A stretch of DNA of 64,000 bases from positions 1-64,000 of the forward strand of contig CAKSFK010000005.1 in the NCBI GenBank assembly GCA_934454655.1. Reading direction: 5' to 3'. Under the pieces are notes generated by a model. The model was not told where the DNA came from and made no database searches. It was given only the letters and a program-made list of their open reading frames with translations. The stretch's first letter is position 1. Every line of letters starts with the position of its first letter. Of this stretch, positions 7,731 to 16,798 are shown piece by piece. The stretch is from an uncultured Eubacteriales bacterium. GTDB taxonomy: Bacteria > Bacillota > Clostridia > Oscillospirales > Acutalibacteraceae. The position numbers and the translations under genes were made by a program.

Positions 7731-10610
7731 ATGAAAAAGGTGATGGCGGTATTGTGCATTTGCGGTTTAATGAGCTTAACGGCAGGTTTGCCGTTAAGCC
7801 GGGTTATCGCCGAAGAAAAAACCGAAACACAAAACGGAAATATATCCGCTTCCGATCAGGTGACATATCCTGAATATTGCCGCAATACAGGCTCCGTTCC
7901 GTCAAACCCCGGCGAAAAGCTTTCGCTTTACGCGGCCGACTGCACAGAAATTGCAGGCGATAATATTTCTTTGGAAAATTCCGCCGGGCAAGAAAGCGGA
8001 AAGATTATTCGGTGGGTATCGTCCGAAAAGGATTCATCCGTGCTTTGGCGGTTTAATGTATCTAAAGGGGCGCGTTATCGCCTCAAAATACGTTACTGCG
8101 CCCTTGAAAGCAACAACAGCATAAGTCTGGGGCTTAAAATTAACAACGAATACCCGTTTACCGCCTGCCGGGATGTAGGACTTTCTAAAATATGGAAAAA
8201 CGAGACCGACGACTTTGCCATTGACAGCACAGGGAACGAAAAGCGCCCCGCGGCGGTTCAGGTGGTAAAATGGCAGGAGGTTTTTCTATCCGACAGCGAG
8301 GGAGTAAGCAACGAACCGTATGAATTTGCCTTTTTTGAGGGTGAAAACACCGTTGAGCTTATAGGCATAAGCACCGATCTGCTTATTTCCTCAATAACGC
8401 TTGAGGGTGAGGAGGAGCCCGAAAGCTATGAGAGCTATTCGGCTGCGGTTTCGGGGGGCGAGAGCGCCGATAAAGCGGACTCGGTGATTATTCAGGGCGA
8501 GAAGATGAAGTACCGCTCCGATTCATCAATAGTTCCTATGGAGGACAGAAGCCACGCCGAAACCGTACCGTCCGACCCGGTGCTTACAAGATACAACACC
8601 GTGGGTGATTATAACTGGCAGACCGAGGGGCAGTGGATATATTGGGAGTTTGAAATTGAAACCGAGGGCTACTATAACATTGGTATGCGCGTGCGCCAGA
8701 ATTATCACCGCGGGTATGCTTCATCGCGAAAAATATATATCGACGGTGCCGTTCCTTTTAAAGAGCTTTCACAAATTGATTTTAACTACGCGCGCAGCTG
8801 GTATTTTAAAACGCTCGGAAACGGAGTAAAGGATTACGGCTTTTATTTTACAAAAGGCGTTCATTCCATTGCAATGCAGGTAATACCGGGCGATACCGCC
8901 GAGCTTACCGAGGCGCTGCAGGCAAGCGTGCTGCAATTAAACCGAATTTACCGCAGCGTAATTATGCTTACAGGCACTTCACCCGACGCTTACAGAGACT
9001 ACAACCTTGATAAGGAAATTCCCAATCTGATTGAGGATATGAAAAAGCAGCGGGATATACTTAAAGAGCAGTACGACGCCCTGCAAAAAAAATACGGCGG
9101 CAGAGACAGCGACACCGCAACCCTGCAGCGTTTGGTGTCGCAGCTTGGCGGCTACATAGGTGACACCGATAAAATTACCGAATCCATTTCCGGATTTTCG
9201 GATAACATAAGCAGCCTTTCGTCCCTTGTTGTAAGGCTGAAGGAGCAGCCCTTAGAGCTTGACTATATTGAAGTAAAGTCGGCACAAGGCGAATATACCG
9301 ATACCTCTGTCGGGTTCTTTAAAAATATAGCCTTCGGTTTCAGGCAGTTTATAGGCTCGTTTACAACCGATTATAATTCCGTGGGCGACGCAGCCGCAGA
9401 CGCCGAAAAAATTGACGTTTGGGTTTCAATAAGTCGAGATCAGGCACAGGTGGTTAGGGAACTGGTTGATAACGATTTTTCAAAAAACAATAACATTGCC
9501 GTGCAGATAAAGCTTTCAAAGGGCTCTTTGATACAGGCAACCTATGCCGGAACGGGACCGGATGTGGCTTTATATATTGCCGCCGACCAGCCTGTTAACC
9601 TCGCGGTTCGCGGCGCATTGGCGGAGTTATCCTCGCTTGATGGCTGCGATGAGCTGCTCAAAGAGTTTTCATATGAAGAGACCGTAGGCTTTCGTTATAA
9701 CGGCGGCTTGTACGGAATACCTATGACCGCCGATATGAATATGATGTTTGTAAGAACGGATATTTTCGAGGAATTGGGGCTTTCAATACCCGAAACCTGG
9801 GTGGAGCTTTATAAGCTTATACCCACCCTGCAGCGCAGAAATATGAATATAGGTCTGCCAAAGGTTACTATTGACGGCGGTGGCTTTTGCGTATTTAACA
9901 GCCTGCTTTTGCAAAACGGGCAGAATTATTACAATGACAATGTTTCGGCTACCGTATTCGACAGTGAAACGGCGCTTGACGCCTTTAAGGAATGGACGGG
10001 CTATTACACAAAATACGATGTGCCGATAGATTATGATTTTTATAACCGTTTCCGTTCGGGAGAAATCCCCATAGGCATTGAGGCTTACACAATGTATAAC
10101 AAGCTGGCGGTTGCGGCGCCCGAAATATCGGGAATGTGGACTATGGTTCCCGTTCCGGGAACGGTAAGGGAGGACGGCTCTGTCGATCGCTCCACGGCGG
10201 TTTCCTGCACTGCTGCGGTTATTATGAACAACTGCAAAAACAAGCAGGCGGCATGGAGATTTGTTAAGTGGTTTGCAAGCGCAAAGGCGCAGGCGGAGTA
10301 CGGGCGAAATATGGAGGCGCTTATCGGTGAATCGGCGAGGTATAACAGCGCTAATTTGGCTGCCGTGCCGGAACTCCCGTGGACTGTGCGTGAAAGCTCG
10401 GTGATTTTGAAGCAGCTGAATGCCGCAAAGGGTATTCCGCAAAGCATTGCAAGCTATTATGTAACGCGAAATATTTATAACGCTTACAGAAAGGTTACGG
10501 TTAATAACTCAAACCCGCGCGAGGTGCTTTATAAATACAACACCGAAATTAATAATGAGCTTGAGCGAAAGCGCGAGGAATTCGGATTGAAGGGAGAAAG
10601 CGGAAAATGA
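7731..10610 (+). CDS. Solute-binding protein fused to N-terminal carbohydrate-binding-like modules
   Basis: The frame has ATGs at 7722 and 7731; the AAAGG at 7716-7720 is correctly spaced only for 7731 (959 residues). After a signal peptide come two galactose-binding-like beta-sandwich regions (about 40-235 and 255-415; the second contains QWIYWEFEIETEGYYNIGMR, typical of CBM6/35-like folds). A charged coiled-coil stretch follows (about 430-510, IPNLIEDMKKQRDILKEQYD). The last 430 residues are a family 1 solute-binding domain (VWVSISRDQAQVVRELVDND, GTGPDVALYIA, GGLYGIPMTADMNMMFVRTD, AWRFVKWFASAKAQAEYG). The binding protein is about twice the usual length. It overlaps the following permease start by ATGA, so it probably belongs to that importer. 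Confidence 0.8.
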   Translation: MKKVMAVLCICGLMSLTAGLPLSRVIAEEKTETQNGNISASDQVTYPEYCRNTGSVPSNPGEKLSLYAADCTEIAGDNISLENSAGQESGKIIRWVSSEKDSSVLWRFNVSKGARYRLKIRYCALESNNSISLGLKINNEYPFTACRDVGLSKIWKNETDDFAIDSTGNEKRPAAVQVVKWQEVFLSDSEGVSNEPYEFAFFEGENTVELIGISTDLLISSITLEGEEEPESYESYSAAVSGGESADKADSVIIQGEKMKYRSDSSIVPMEDRSHAETVPSDPVLTRYNTVGDYNWQTEGQWIYWEFEIETEGYYNIGMRVRQNYHRGYASSRKIYIDGAVPFKELSQIDFNYARSWYFKTLGNGVKDYGFYFTKGVHSIAMQVIPGDTAELTEALQASVLQLNRIYRSVIMLTGTSPDAYRDYNLDKEIPNLIEDMKKQRDILKEQYDALQKKYGGRDSDTATLQRLVSQLGGYIGDTDKITESISGFSDNISSLSSLVVRLKEQPLELDYIEVKSAQGEYTDTSVGFFKNIAFGFRQFIGSFTTDYNSVGDAAADAEKIDVWVSISRDQAQVVRELVDNDFSKNNNIAVQIKLSKGSLIQATYAGTGPDVALYIAADQPVNLAVRGALAELSSLDGCDELLKEFSYEETVGFRYNGGLYGIPMTADMNMMFVRTDIFEELGLSIPETWVELYKLIPTLQRRNMNIGLPKVTIDGGGFCVFNSLLLQNGQNYYNDNVSATVFDSETALDAFKEWTGYYTKYDVPIDYDFYNRFRSGEIPIGIEAYTMYNKLAVAAPEISGMWTMVPVPGTVREDGSVDRSTAVSCTAAVIMNNCKNKQAAWRFVKWFASAKAQAEYGRNMEALIGESARYNSANLAAVPELPWTVRESSVILKQLNAAKGIPQSIASYYVTRNIYNAYRKVTVNNSNPREVLYKYNTEINNELERKREEFGLKGESGK

Positions 10611-11521
10611 AAAAAGAATCCAATATCCGTTATCTCGGCAGGGAAATCCGTAAAAACAGCGAAAATTATTTAATGCTCGCTCCTTATTCGGTATTTTTTC
10701 TCACCTTTACCGTTATTCCCATATGCGTTGCAATTTATTTGAGCTTTACATACTTTAATTTATTGCAGCCGGCGCAGTTCCGCGGATTTTTTAATTACAC
10801 GCGTTTGTTTTTAGAAGATGAGATTTTTTTGAAATCCTTAAAAAATACGCTTGTGTTTGCTGTTATTACAGGACCGATAAGCTATTTTCTCTGTATTCTT
10901 TTTGCATGGATGATAAATGAATTCGGACCGGTAATGCGGAATGTTATGACGCTTATTTTCTATGCGCCGTCAATATCGGGTTCATTATATGTGATTTGGA
11001 GCTACATTTTCAGCGGCGACAGCTACGGGCTTGTAAACAGCACGCTTTTGCGGCTCGGATTGATTGAAGAACCGGTACTGTGGTTTACAAATCCGAAATA
11101 TGCGCTGGGAATAATTATAGTTGTGCAGATTTGGCTGTCTCTCGGGACGTCGTTTCTAGCCCTTATTGCAGGATTGCAGGGCGTAGACCGCAGCCTTTAC
11201 GAGGCGGGCGCAATAGACGGAATACGCAACCGCTTTCAGGAGCTTATAAAAATCACGCTTCCGTCAATGGGACCTTCAATGATGTTTGCCGCCGTAATGC
11301 AGATTTCAAGCTCATTTTCGGTCGGCGCCATTTGCAACGCTTTGGCGGGCTTTCCGTCAACCGATTACTGCGCCTCTACGATTGTGACCCATATTATGGA
11401 CTACGGCAATAACCGCTATGAAATGGGATATGCCTGCGCGATAGCTACCGTTTTGTTTTTAATGATGTTTTTAATGAACCAAATAGTAAAAGCGGTTTTA
11501 AGAAGGTTCAACGATGCTTAA
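10607..11521 (+). CDS. Sugar ABC transporter permease, MalF/UgpA-type
   Basis: 304 residues with six predicted membrane helices. The N-terminal cytoplasmic segment is followed by the MLAPYSVFFLTFTVIPICVAIYLSF helix typical of MalF/LacF-type permeases. The EAA loop that docks on the ATPase is visible as LYEAGAIDGIRNRFQELIKI around residues 195-215. It starts on the stop of the fused solute-binding protein (ATGA) with a GGGAGAAAG ribosome binding site. With the next gene it forms the membrane channel of a carbohydrate importer. The cluster encodes no ATPase, so a shared one must be supplied in trans. Confidence 0.9.
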   Translation: MKKESNIRYLGREIRKNSENYLMLAPYSVFFLTFTVIPICVAIYLSFTYFNLLQPAQFRGFFNYTRLFLEDEIFLKSLKNTLVFAVITGPISYFLCILFAWMINEFGPVMRNVMTLIFYAPSISGSLYVIWSYIFSGDSYGLVNSTLLRLGLIEEPVLWFTNPKYALGIIIVVQIWLSLGTSFLALIAGLQGVDRSLYEAGAIDGIRNRFQELIKITLPSMGPSMMFAAVMQISSSFSVGAICNALAGFPSTDYCASTIVTHIMDYGNNRYEMGYACAIATVLFLMMFLMNQIVKAVLRRFNDA

Positions 11522-11544
11522 ATATATGAAAGGGGGAAGGGCTT

Positions 11545-12438
11545 ATGTTGAATGTGAAAAATACCGAAAAAAAGGGTAAAATTCGCGAAACGGGCAGTCG
11601 AAAAATTTCGCGTTCCCGTGCGGGAAGCGCGGCGCTGCTTATATTTTTAATTATAACCGGCAGTCTGATGTTTTTGCCGTTTTTATATGCTGTGATCCAG
11701 TCCGTCAAACCGGTAGACGAAATATTCATATACCCACCGCGCTTTTTTGTTACAAGCCCCACAGGGGATAACTACCTTTCTCTTTTCGATTTGATTGAGG
11801 AGTCACGCGTGCCGTTTACAAGATATTTGTTTAACAGCATATTTGTGACACTTCTTGCAACCGGGCTGCATGTGATTTTCGCTTCAATGGCGGCATTCCC
11901 GCTGGCTAAATTTAAATTTCCCGGTTCAAAGGGCTATTTTGATTTTATTGTGGTTTCTCTTTTGTTCACCACACAGGTAACCGCACTGCCGCTTTATATT
12001 GTTTTATCGCGGCTGGGCCTTATAGATACGCAGTTTGCAATTATTTTTCCGGCAATAGGCTCTTCGCTCGGGCTTTTTCTTATGAAGCAGTTTATTACGG
12101 GAATTCCCGACGCAATGATTGAGGCCGCAAAGGTGGACGGTGCAGGCTCGCTGAAGATATTTTGGCGAATCGTTATGCCCAACGTAAAGCCCGCATGGCT
12201 CACCTGTATTATTTTCTCGTTCCAAACCGTTTGGAACGATGAGGGCTCAAACTATATTTACGATGAATCGCTCAAGGTTTTACCGACCATGCTGCACCAA
12301 ATAAGCGACGGCGGTATTGTCCGTATGGGAGAGGCTTCCGCGGCGGCGGTAATACTGATGATTCCGCCTATTCTTATCTTCGTCTGCTCGCAGTCGCAGA
12401 TTTTGGAAACTATGTCTCATTCCGGAATGAAGGATTAA
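11545..12438 (+). CDS. Carbohydrate ABC transporter permease, MalG/UgpE-type
   Basis: 297 residues, six membrane helices. The basic N-terminus is followed by LLIFLIITGSLMFLPFLYAVIQSVKPVDEIF, the standard start of MalG-type permeases. The EAA motif is at about 190-205 (MIEAAKVDGAGSLKIFWRIV). The ATG at 11545 has AGGGGGAAGG nearby. It pairs with the permease encoded 23 bases upstream. The C-terminus (SQILETMSHSGMKD) matches the usual end of the family. Confidence 0.9.
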   Translation: MLNVKNTEKKGKIRETGSRKISRSRAGSAALLIFLIITGSLMFLPFLYAVIQSVKPVDEIFIYPPRFFVTSPTGDNYLSLFDLIEESRVPFTRYLFNSIFVTLLATGLHVIFASMAAFPLAKFKFPGSKGYFDFIVVSLLFTTQVTALPLYIVLSRLGLIDTQFAIIFPAIGSSLGLFLMKQFITGIPDAMIEAAKVDGAGSLKIFWRIVMPNVKPAWLTCIIFSFQTVWNDEGSNYIYDESLKVLPTMLHQISDGGIVRMGEASAAAVILMIPPILIFVCSQSQILETMSHSGMKD

Positions 12439-12455
12439 CGGAAGGGGGAAATGCT

Positions 12456-13943
12456 TTGAAACGAATTGTCTGTATTATTGCGGCGCTTATTGCCGCTACG
12501 GGCAGCCTTTCCGTAAGCGCCCGTGCGTACCGAACTTATACATACAACGCATATAACGAGCCGACAGACTCGCCGGATGTTTATACAGCATTACTTACGG
12601 CAGACGGTAAGGCTTTAGGAACGGGAGAACTGAATTCCCCGACGGATATTACAAGCGGAAATGACGGGAATATTTATATCACCGACTGTAAAAATAACCG
12701 TATTATAAAGCTGGATTCCGAGTACCGCACGGTGCGGGTTTACACCGAGTTCTCATTTGAGGGCAAAAAGCAGACCTTAAATTCTCCGACAAATGTTTTT
12801 GTATCGGCCGACGGAACGCTCTATATTTCCGATAACGGAAACAGGCGGATTTTGGTTTGCGATAACGGCGGAGAAATAGGGCGGATATTGACAAAGCCCG
12901 AATCCGAGCTTTTCCCGCAGAATAAGGAATTTTTACCGGAGGATCTGGTTGTTACGGGCACGGGAGTGCTGTATGTTCTGTGCGACGGAATTTACCAGGG
13001 CGCGGTAGTATTTGATGAAAATCTTAATTTCACCGGCTTCTACGGCAGTAATACCGTTGAGCCTACGCTTAAAATTATAACGGAAAATCTTTGGAAAAAG
13101 CTTGCCACAAAGGAGCAGCGCTCAAAAATGTCGCGTTATGTTCCCGTGCAATATTCATCGCTTGATATTGACGAGGAGGATTTTGTTTACACCTGTGTAG
13201 CCTCCTCAAAATCTCCCGACGGAAGAATAAAAAAGCTAAATCCCCTTGGGAACAACATTTTAAACGGAACTGACGGTAAAAAGCTCTTTTTCGGCGATTA
13301 TGAGCCTTATGAATACAACGGAAAAAATCGGTATTCCTCGCTTGAATCGATTTCGGTTTGCGAAAAAACGGTATTTGCCGCATTGGACAGGACCGACGCA
13401 AAGGTGTTTCTTTACAGCCGCGAGGGAGACCTGCTTTCGGTTTTCGGCGGTCAGGGCAGCCTTAAAGGCTGCTTTGCAGACCCTGTTGCGCTTACATTTA
13501 ACGGTAACGATATTGTTGTGCTGGACGGAAAAAAAGGCTGCTTTACGGTTTTCACCTTAACGGAATACGGAACTGCTTTGTATAACGCGATAGACGTGTA
13601 TATGGATGGCCGCTTTTCGGAATCACTGCCGCTGTGGCAGGAGGTGCTGCGGTATGACGCGGGCAGCTATCTTGCCAACCTCGGCTACGGTAAAGCGCTT
13701 TATCAATTCGGGGAATATAAGCAGGCAATGGAATATTTTGAACTTGCCGGCGACCGCACGCATTATTCAGAGGCGTACAAGGAGTACCGAAACGAAAGGC
13801 TTAAAAAGAATATGGGGCTTTATTTTGCGGCGGTGCTTGTCATTACGGTCACAGCGGCGCTCGGTATAAAGTCGGGTATGTTTAAAAAATTCGGTAAGGC
13901 TGTGTATAGGCTGATTCGTTCCGAAAAGGGGGAAACGGTATGA
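12456..13943 (+). CDS. NHL beta-propeller plus TPR membrane protein
   Basis: The start is a TTG at 12456, 8 bases after GAAGGGGG; the ATG at 12451 hits a stop after two codons. 495 residues: a signal peptide (to about residue 25), then NHL-like propeller repeats (about 45-370) with blocks such as GELNSPTDITSGNDGNIYITD, LNSPTNVFVSADGTLYISD and CFADPVALTFNGNDIVVLD. TPR-like helices (about 380-440, SLPLWQEVLRYDAGSYLANLGYG begins the region), a membrane helix (about 455-472) and a basic cytoplasmic tail follow. The propeller and TPRs would lie outside the membrane. The function is unknown. It is placed between transporter genes and next to a Yip1-like gene (ATGA overlap), which suggests a structural or sensing role in the import machinery. 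Confidence 0.7.
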   Translation: MKRIVCIIAALIAATGSLSVSARAYRTYTYNAYNEPTDSPDVYTALLTADGKALGTGELNSPTDITSGNDGNIYITDCKNNRIIKLDSEYRTVRVYTEFSFEGKKQTLNSPTNVFVSADGTLYISDNGNRRILVCDNGGEIGRILTKPESELFPQNKEFLPEDLVVTGTGVLYVLCDGIYQGAVVFDENLNFTGFYGSNTVEPTLKIITENLWKKLATKEQRSKMSRYVPVQYSSLDIDEEDFVYTCVASSKSPDGRIKKLNPLGNNILNGTDGKKLFFGDYEPYEYNGKNRYSSLESISVCEKTVFAALDRTDAKVFLYSREGDLLSVFGGQGSLKGCFADPVALTFNGNDIVVLDGKKGCFTVFTLTEYGTALYNAIDVYMDGRFSESLPLWQEVLRYDAGSYLANLGYGKALYQFGEYKQAMEYFELAGDRTHYSEAYKEYRNERLKKNMGLYFAAVLVITVTAALGIKSGMFKKFGKAVYRLIRSEKGETV

Positions 13944-14569
13944 AATACGGTGAAATGTCGCCCATAAGGTATTTATTTTATATATTGTTTCACCCCGTAA
14001 CCGGTTTTGAAGAAATGAAGTTCAACCGTAAGGGCTCCTTAAAGCTTGCAAATGCGGTTTGCGCTCTTTTTTGCGCGGCGGTAGTGGTTAATCAGGTGCT
14101 TTCGGCTTTTCTTTTCAGAAAAGGAAAGACCGAGGACGTCAATCTTTTATGGTCGCTTGCGGGCTGTATAGGGCTGCTTTTGCTTTTCTCACTTTCAAAT
14201 TGGCTTTTCTGCACGCTTTTGGACGGAAAAGGGCGTTTTTCCGAAATATGGATAGTTTCGTGTTACTCTATGCTGCCGTATGCTATGGTATCAATTCCGC
14301 TTACACTGGCAGGGCATTTATTTACAAATGAGGAAGCGTTCTTTTACTATGTAATGATGTTTCTGCTTTATGCCTGGAGCGGGTTGCTGCTTTTTATAGG
14401 CACAATGAGCGTACACCAATTTACAATATTTAAAAACATTGTAACGCTTTTGTTCACCGCAATCGGCATTGTGATTGTTATTTTTCTTTTATTGTTGTTT
14501 TTTACTTTATTACATAACGTTTATGTGTTTTGCGTAACGGTTTTCAATGAAATGTCGTTCAGACTTTAA
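13940..14569 (+). CDS. Yip1-like polytopic membrane protein
   Basis: 209 residues with about five hydrophobic segments. The start overlaps the stop of the NHL/TPR gene (ATGA). The N-terminal block (LFYILFHPVTGFEEMKFNRKG), together with PYAMVSIPLTLAGHLF in the third membrane segment, matches bacterial Yip1-domain proteins. Its partner gene encodes a protein with an extracellular propeller and a membrane anchor, so the two may form one complex; this is inference from coupling. No enzymatic motif is visible. Confidence 0.65.
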   Translation: MKYGEMSPIRYLFYILFHPVTGFEEMKFNRKGSLKLANAVCALFCAAVVVNQVLSAFLFRKGKTEDVNLLWSLAGCIGLLLLFSLSNWLFCTLLDGKGRFSEIWIVSCYSMLPYAMVSIPLTLAGHLFTNEEAFFYYVMMFLLYAWSGLLLFIGTMSVHQFTIFKNIVTLLFTAIGIVIVIFLLLLFFTLLHNVYVFCVTVFNEMSFRL

Positions 14570-14599
14570 TAAAGCCGTATGGCTTAAAGGAGGCAATTT

Positions 14600-16798
14600 A
14601 TGAAACGGTATTCGGCTTTTGCGGCAATTTTTGCTTTGCTCGCGGTTTTAATTTTCACACCGTGCAGCCGCGTCTCGGCGGCGGAAGCGCCTGCCGACGG
14701 TATGACGAAAGTTCTTACAAAGGGGGATTTGTCGTTTTATGCAAATGCCGAAAACGGAGAAGTTGCTTTAATAAATACCAAAAGCGGAATAAGCTGGAAA
14801 TCAAATCCCGATTTTTCCGATGCCGACGAGCGCTTAGGCAACGGGCAAAAGCGGCTTATGGGCGCTCAGCTTGAAATATTGTATTACGATACAAAAAATT
14901 CTCCGCAGGAAAGAAACTCCGCCGTGGCTTCTGTTGCAAAGGGCGGGCTTTCGTTTTCAAAAACCGTAAATGGGTGCAGGTTTGTTTACAATTTCCCCGA
15001 GGATGAAATTTCGGTAACGCTGGAATACGAATTGAGCAATTCGTATCTTTCGGTGAGGATTCCGAAGGACGGCGTTTCGGAAAAAGGCGGAAACCGCCTG
15101 CTTGAAATTTCGGTTTTGCCCTATTTCGGCTGCGGCAGCTTTGACGACAGCGGCACTATTTTGCTGCCCGACGGCTGCGGGACGATTATTGAAATGAACA
15201 ACGGTAAATCCTCGGGCAGTGCAATTCACGAGCGAATTTACGGCGATGATGTTGTGGCGTCTCCCGACCGTTCGGTTACTGAGCGGAAAAACATGCAGTT
15301 CCCGATTTTCGGAATCGGCAAAAACGGAAACGGGTTGCTCGCATTGGTTGAAAGCGGAGACGGGTCTTCTTACATAAACGCATATACCGCGGGAATGAAA
15401 AAAAATTATAACTGCGCTTACTTTTCGTTTGAATACCGTTCTACGGGAACGGTTGTATTGGACGGTTCCTCTAAAAATGCAAAAACGGTGCGCAAAATTT
15501 CAGAGCAAGCCATTTCAACCGATTTTTGTATGCGATATTACCTGACTGCTGAGCCGGGGGATTATAACTCGGCGGCGGCGGCTTACAGAGCTTACCTTGA
15601 AAAGGAACAAAATTTCAAGGCAAACAAAAAACAGGAGGAATTACCGTTTTATTTTACCGCTTACGGGGCGCTTCGCCGCAAGGGAACGGTATGCTTTATT
15701 CCTATGACGGTAACCGTGTCGCTTACCACCTATTCTCAGGCGCGGAAGATGATAGCCGATATTGAAAACGCCGGAATTTCAAATTTGATTTTTTCCTATG
15801 TAGGTTGGGAAAAAAGCGGAGTATCGGGCAAAATGCCTACCGCAGGAAAATACGAGGGCAAGCTCGGCGGGAAAAAGAAGTTTATGCGGCTGGCTGAATA
15901 TGCGAATGACAACGGAGTTACATTTCTGCCCGATGTCAACACTGTACGCCTTATGCAAAACGGAAACGGTTTTACAAAAAACAGCGCCTCCGCCGCCACA
16001 TTGGACGGAACGCCGGGGCTGCAATACTCCTACAGCCTTTCAAACGGATTGAAAAACGTAAGCTTAACGCCTTATTGCCTTTTGGCACCGAAAAAATACG
16101 GCGCGGTTCTGGAAAAATATTTTAAAAAATACAACACCTCGGCTCTTTCGGGCATTTCGCTGCGCGAGCTTGGAAGCACGCTCTATTCGGATCATCATAA
16201 GGGCTCAACAGATAGGGATCAGGCGCTGAATTACGCTAAAAAGGCGTTGGAATATGCTGCGGGGCAGGGTAAAGAGCTGTTGACGGCAGGCGCGTTCGGT
16301 TATGCCGCCGAAGCCTCGGATTATATTATTTCCGCCCCCACTTCGGACAGCGGCTATGATATTACCGACCGCAGCGTTCCGTTTTATCAGTTGGTTTTGA
16401 GCGGTTACCGCAGCTATTCCACAGAGCCTGTAAACCTTTCGGGCAATCCCGAAAAGGCGTTTCTGAAGGCGGCGGAAACCGGGAGCGCACTGAATTTTTC
16501 CTTTACTGCGCAAAACGGCGAGAAAACCAAGGGAACATATCTTTCAGGGCTTTACAATTCTGATTATAACGATTGGCTGACGACCGCCGCAGAGCAATAT
16601 AGGCGGCTTTCGGAAATATTCGGGGCGACGGGCGGAACAGCGCTGGTTTCTCACCGGCAGCTTGCAGACGGCGTATACGCTTCAACCTTTGAAAACGGCG
16701 CGCAGGTAATTACCAATTATACAAATTCGGATTATGATATGCAGGGCATAAAGGTTACGGCAATGAATTACAAATTGATTCGGCAGGGGGAACAATAA
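14600..16798 (+). CDS. Secreted DUF5696-like protein, putative glycosidase
   Basis: 732 residues with a clear signal peptide (cleavage near VSAAEA) and a strong AAAGGAGG ribosome binding site. The N-terminal 300 residues look like a mutarotase-type beta-sandwich (GEVALINTKSGISWKSNPDF; ILLPDGCGTIIEMNNGK). The second half reads as a TIM barrel: ISNLIFSYVGWEKSG, GVTFLPDVNTVRLM and, late, SVPFYQLVLSGYRSYS, followed by HRQLADGVYASTFENGAQVI. This pattern matches what I remember as DUF5696, which is often found beside carbohydrate ABC transporters in Paenibacillus and Clostridia. The layout resembles retaining alpha-glycosidases with a sandwich plus barrel. Acidic candidates such as the Asp in FLPDVN cannot be confirmed without a structure. 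It lies between two permease pairs in one transcription unit. Confidence 0.65.
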   Translation: MKRYSAFAAIFALLAVLIFTPCSRVSAAEAPADGMTKVLTKGDLSFYANAENGEVALINTKSGISWKSNPDFSDADERLGNGQKRLMGAQLEILYYDTKNSPQERNSAVASVAKGGLSFSKTVNGCRFVYNFPEDEISVTLEYELSNSYLSVRIPKDGVSEKGGNRLLEISVLPYFGCGSFDDSGTILLPDGCGTIIEMNNGKSSGSAIHERIYGDDVVASPDRSVTERKNMQFPIFGIGKNGNGLLALVESGDGSSYINAYTAGMKKNYNCAYFSFEYRSTGTVVLDGSSKNAKTVRKISEQAISTDFCMRYYLTAEPGDYNSAAAAYRAYLEKEQNFKANKKQEELPFYFTAYGALRRKGTVCFIPMTVTVSLTTYSQARKMIADIENAGISNLIFSYVGWEKSGVSGKMPTAGKYEGKLGGKKKFMRLAEYANDNGVTFLPDVNTVRLMQNGNGFTKNSASAATLDGTPGLQYSYSLSNGLKNVSLTPYCLLAPKKYGAVLEKYFKKYNTSALSGISLRELGSTLYSDHHKGSTDRDQALNYAKKALEYAAGQGKELLTAGAFGYAAEASDYIISAPTSDSGYDITDRSVPFYQLVLSGYRSYSTEPVNLSGNPEKAFLKAAETGSALNFSFTAQNGEKTKGTYLSGLYNSDYNDWLTTAAEQYRRLSEIFGATGGTALVSHRQLADGVYASTFENGAQVITNYTNSDYDMQGIKVTAMNYKLIRQGEQ

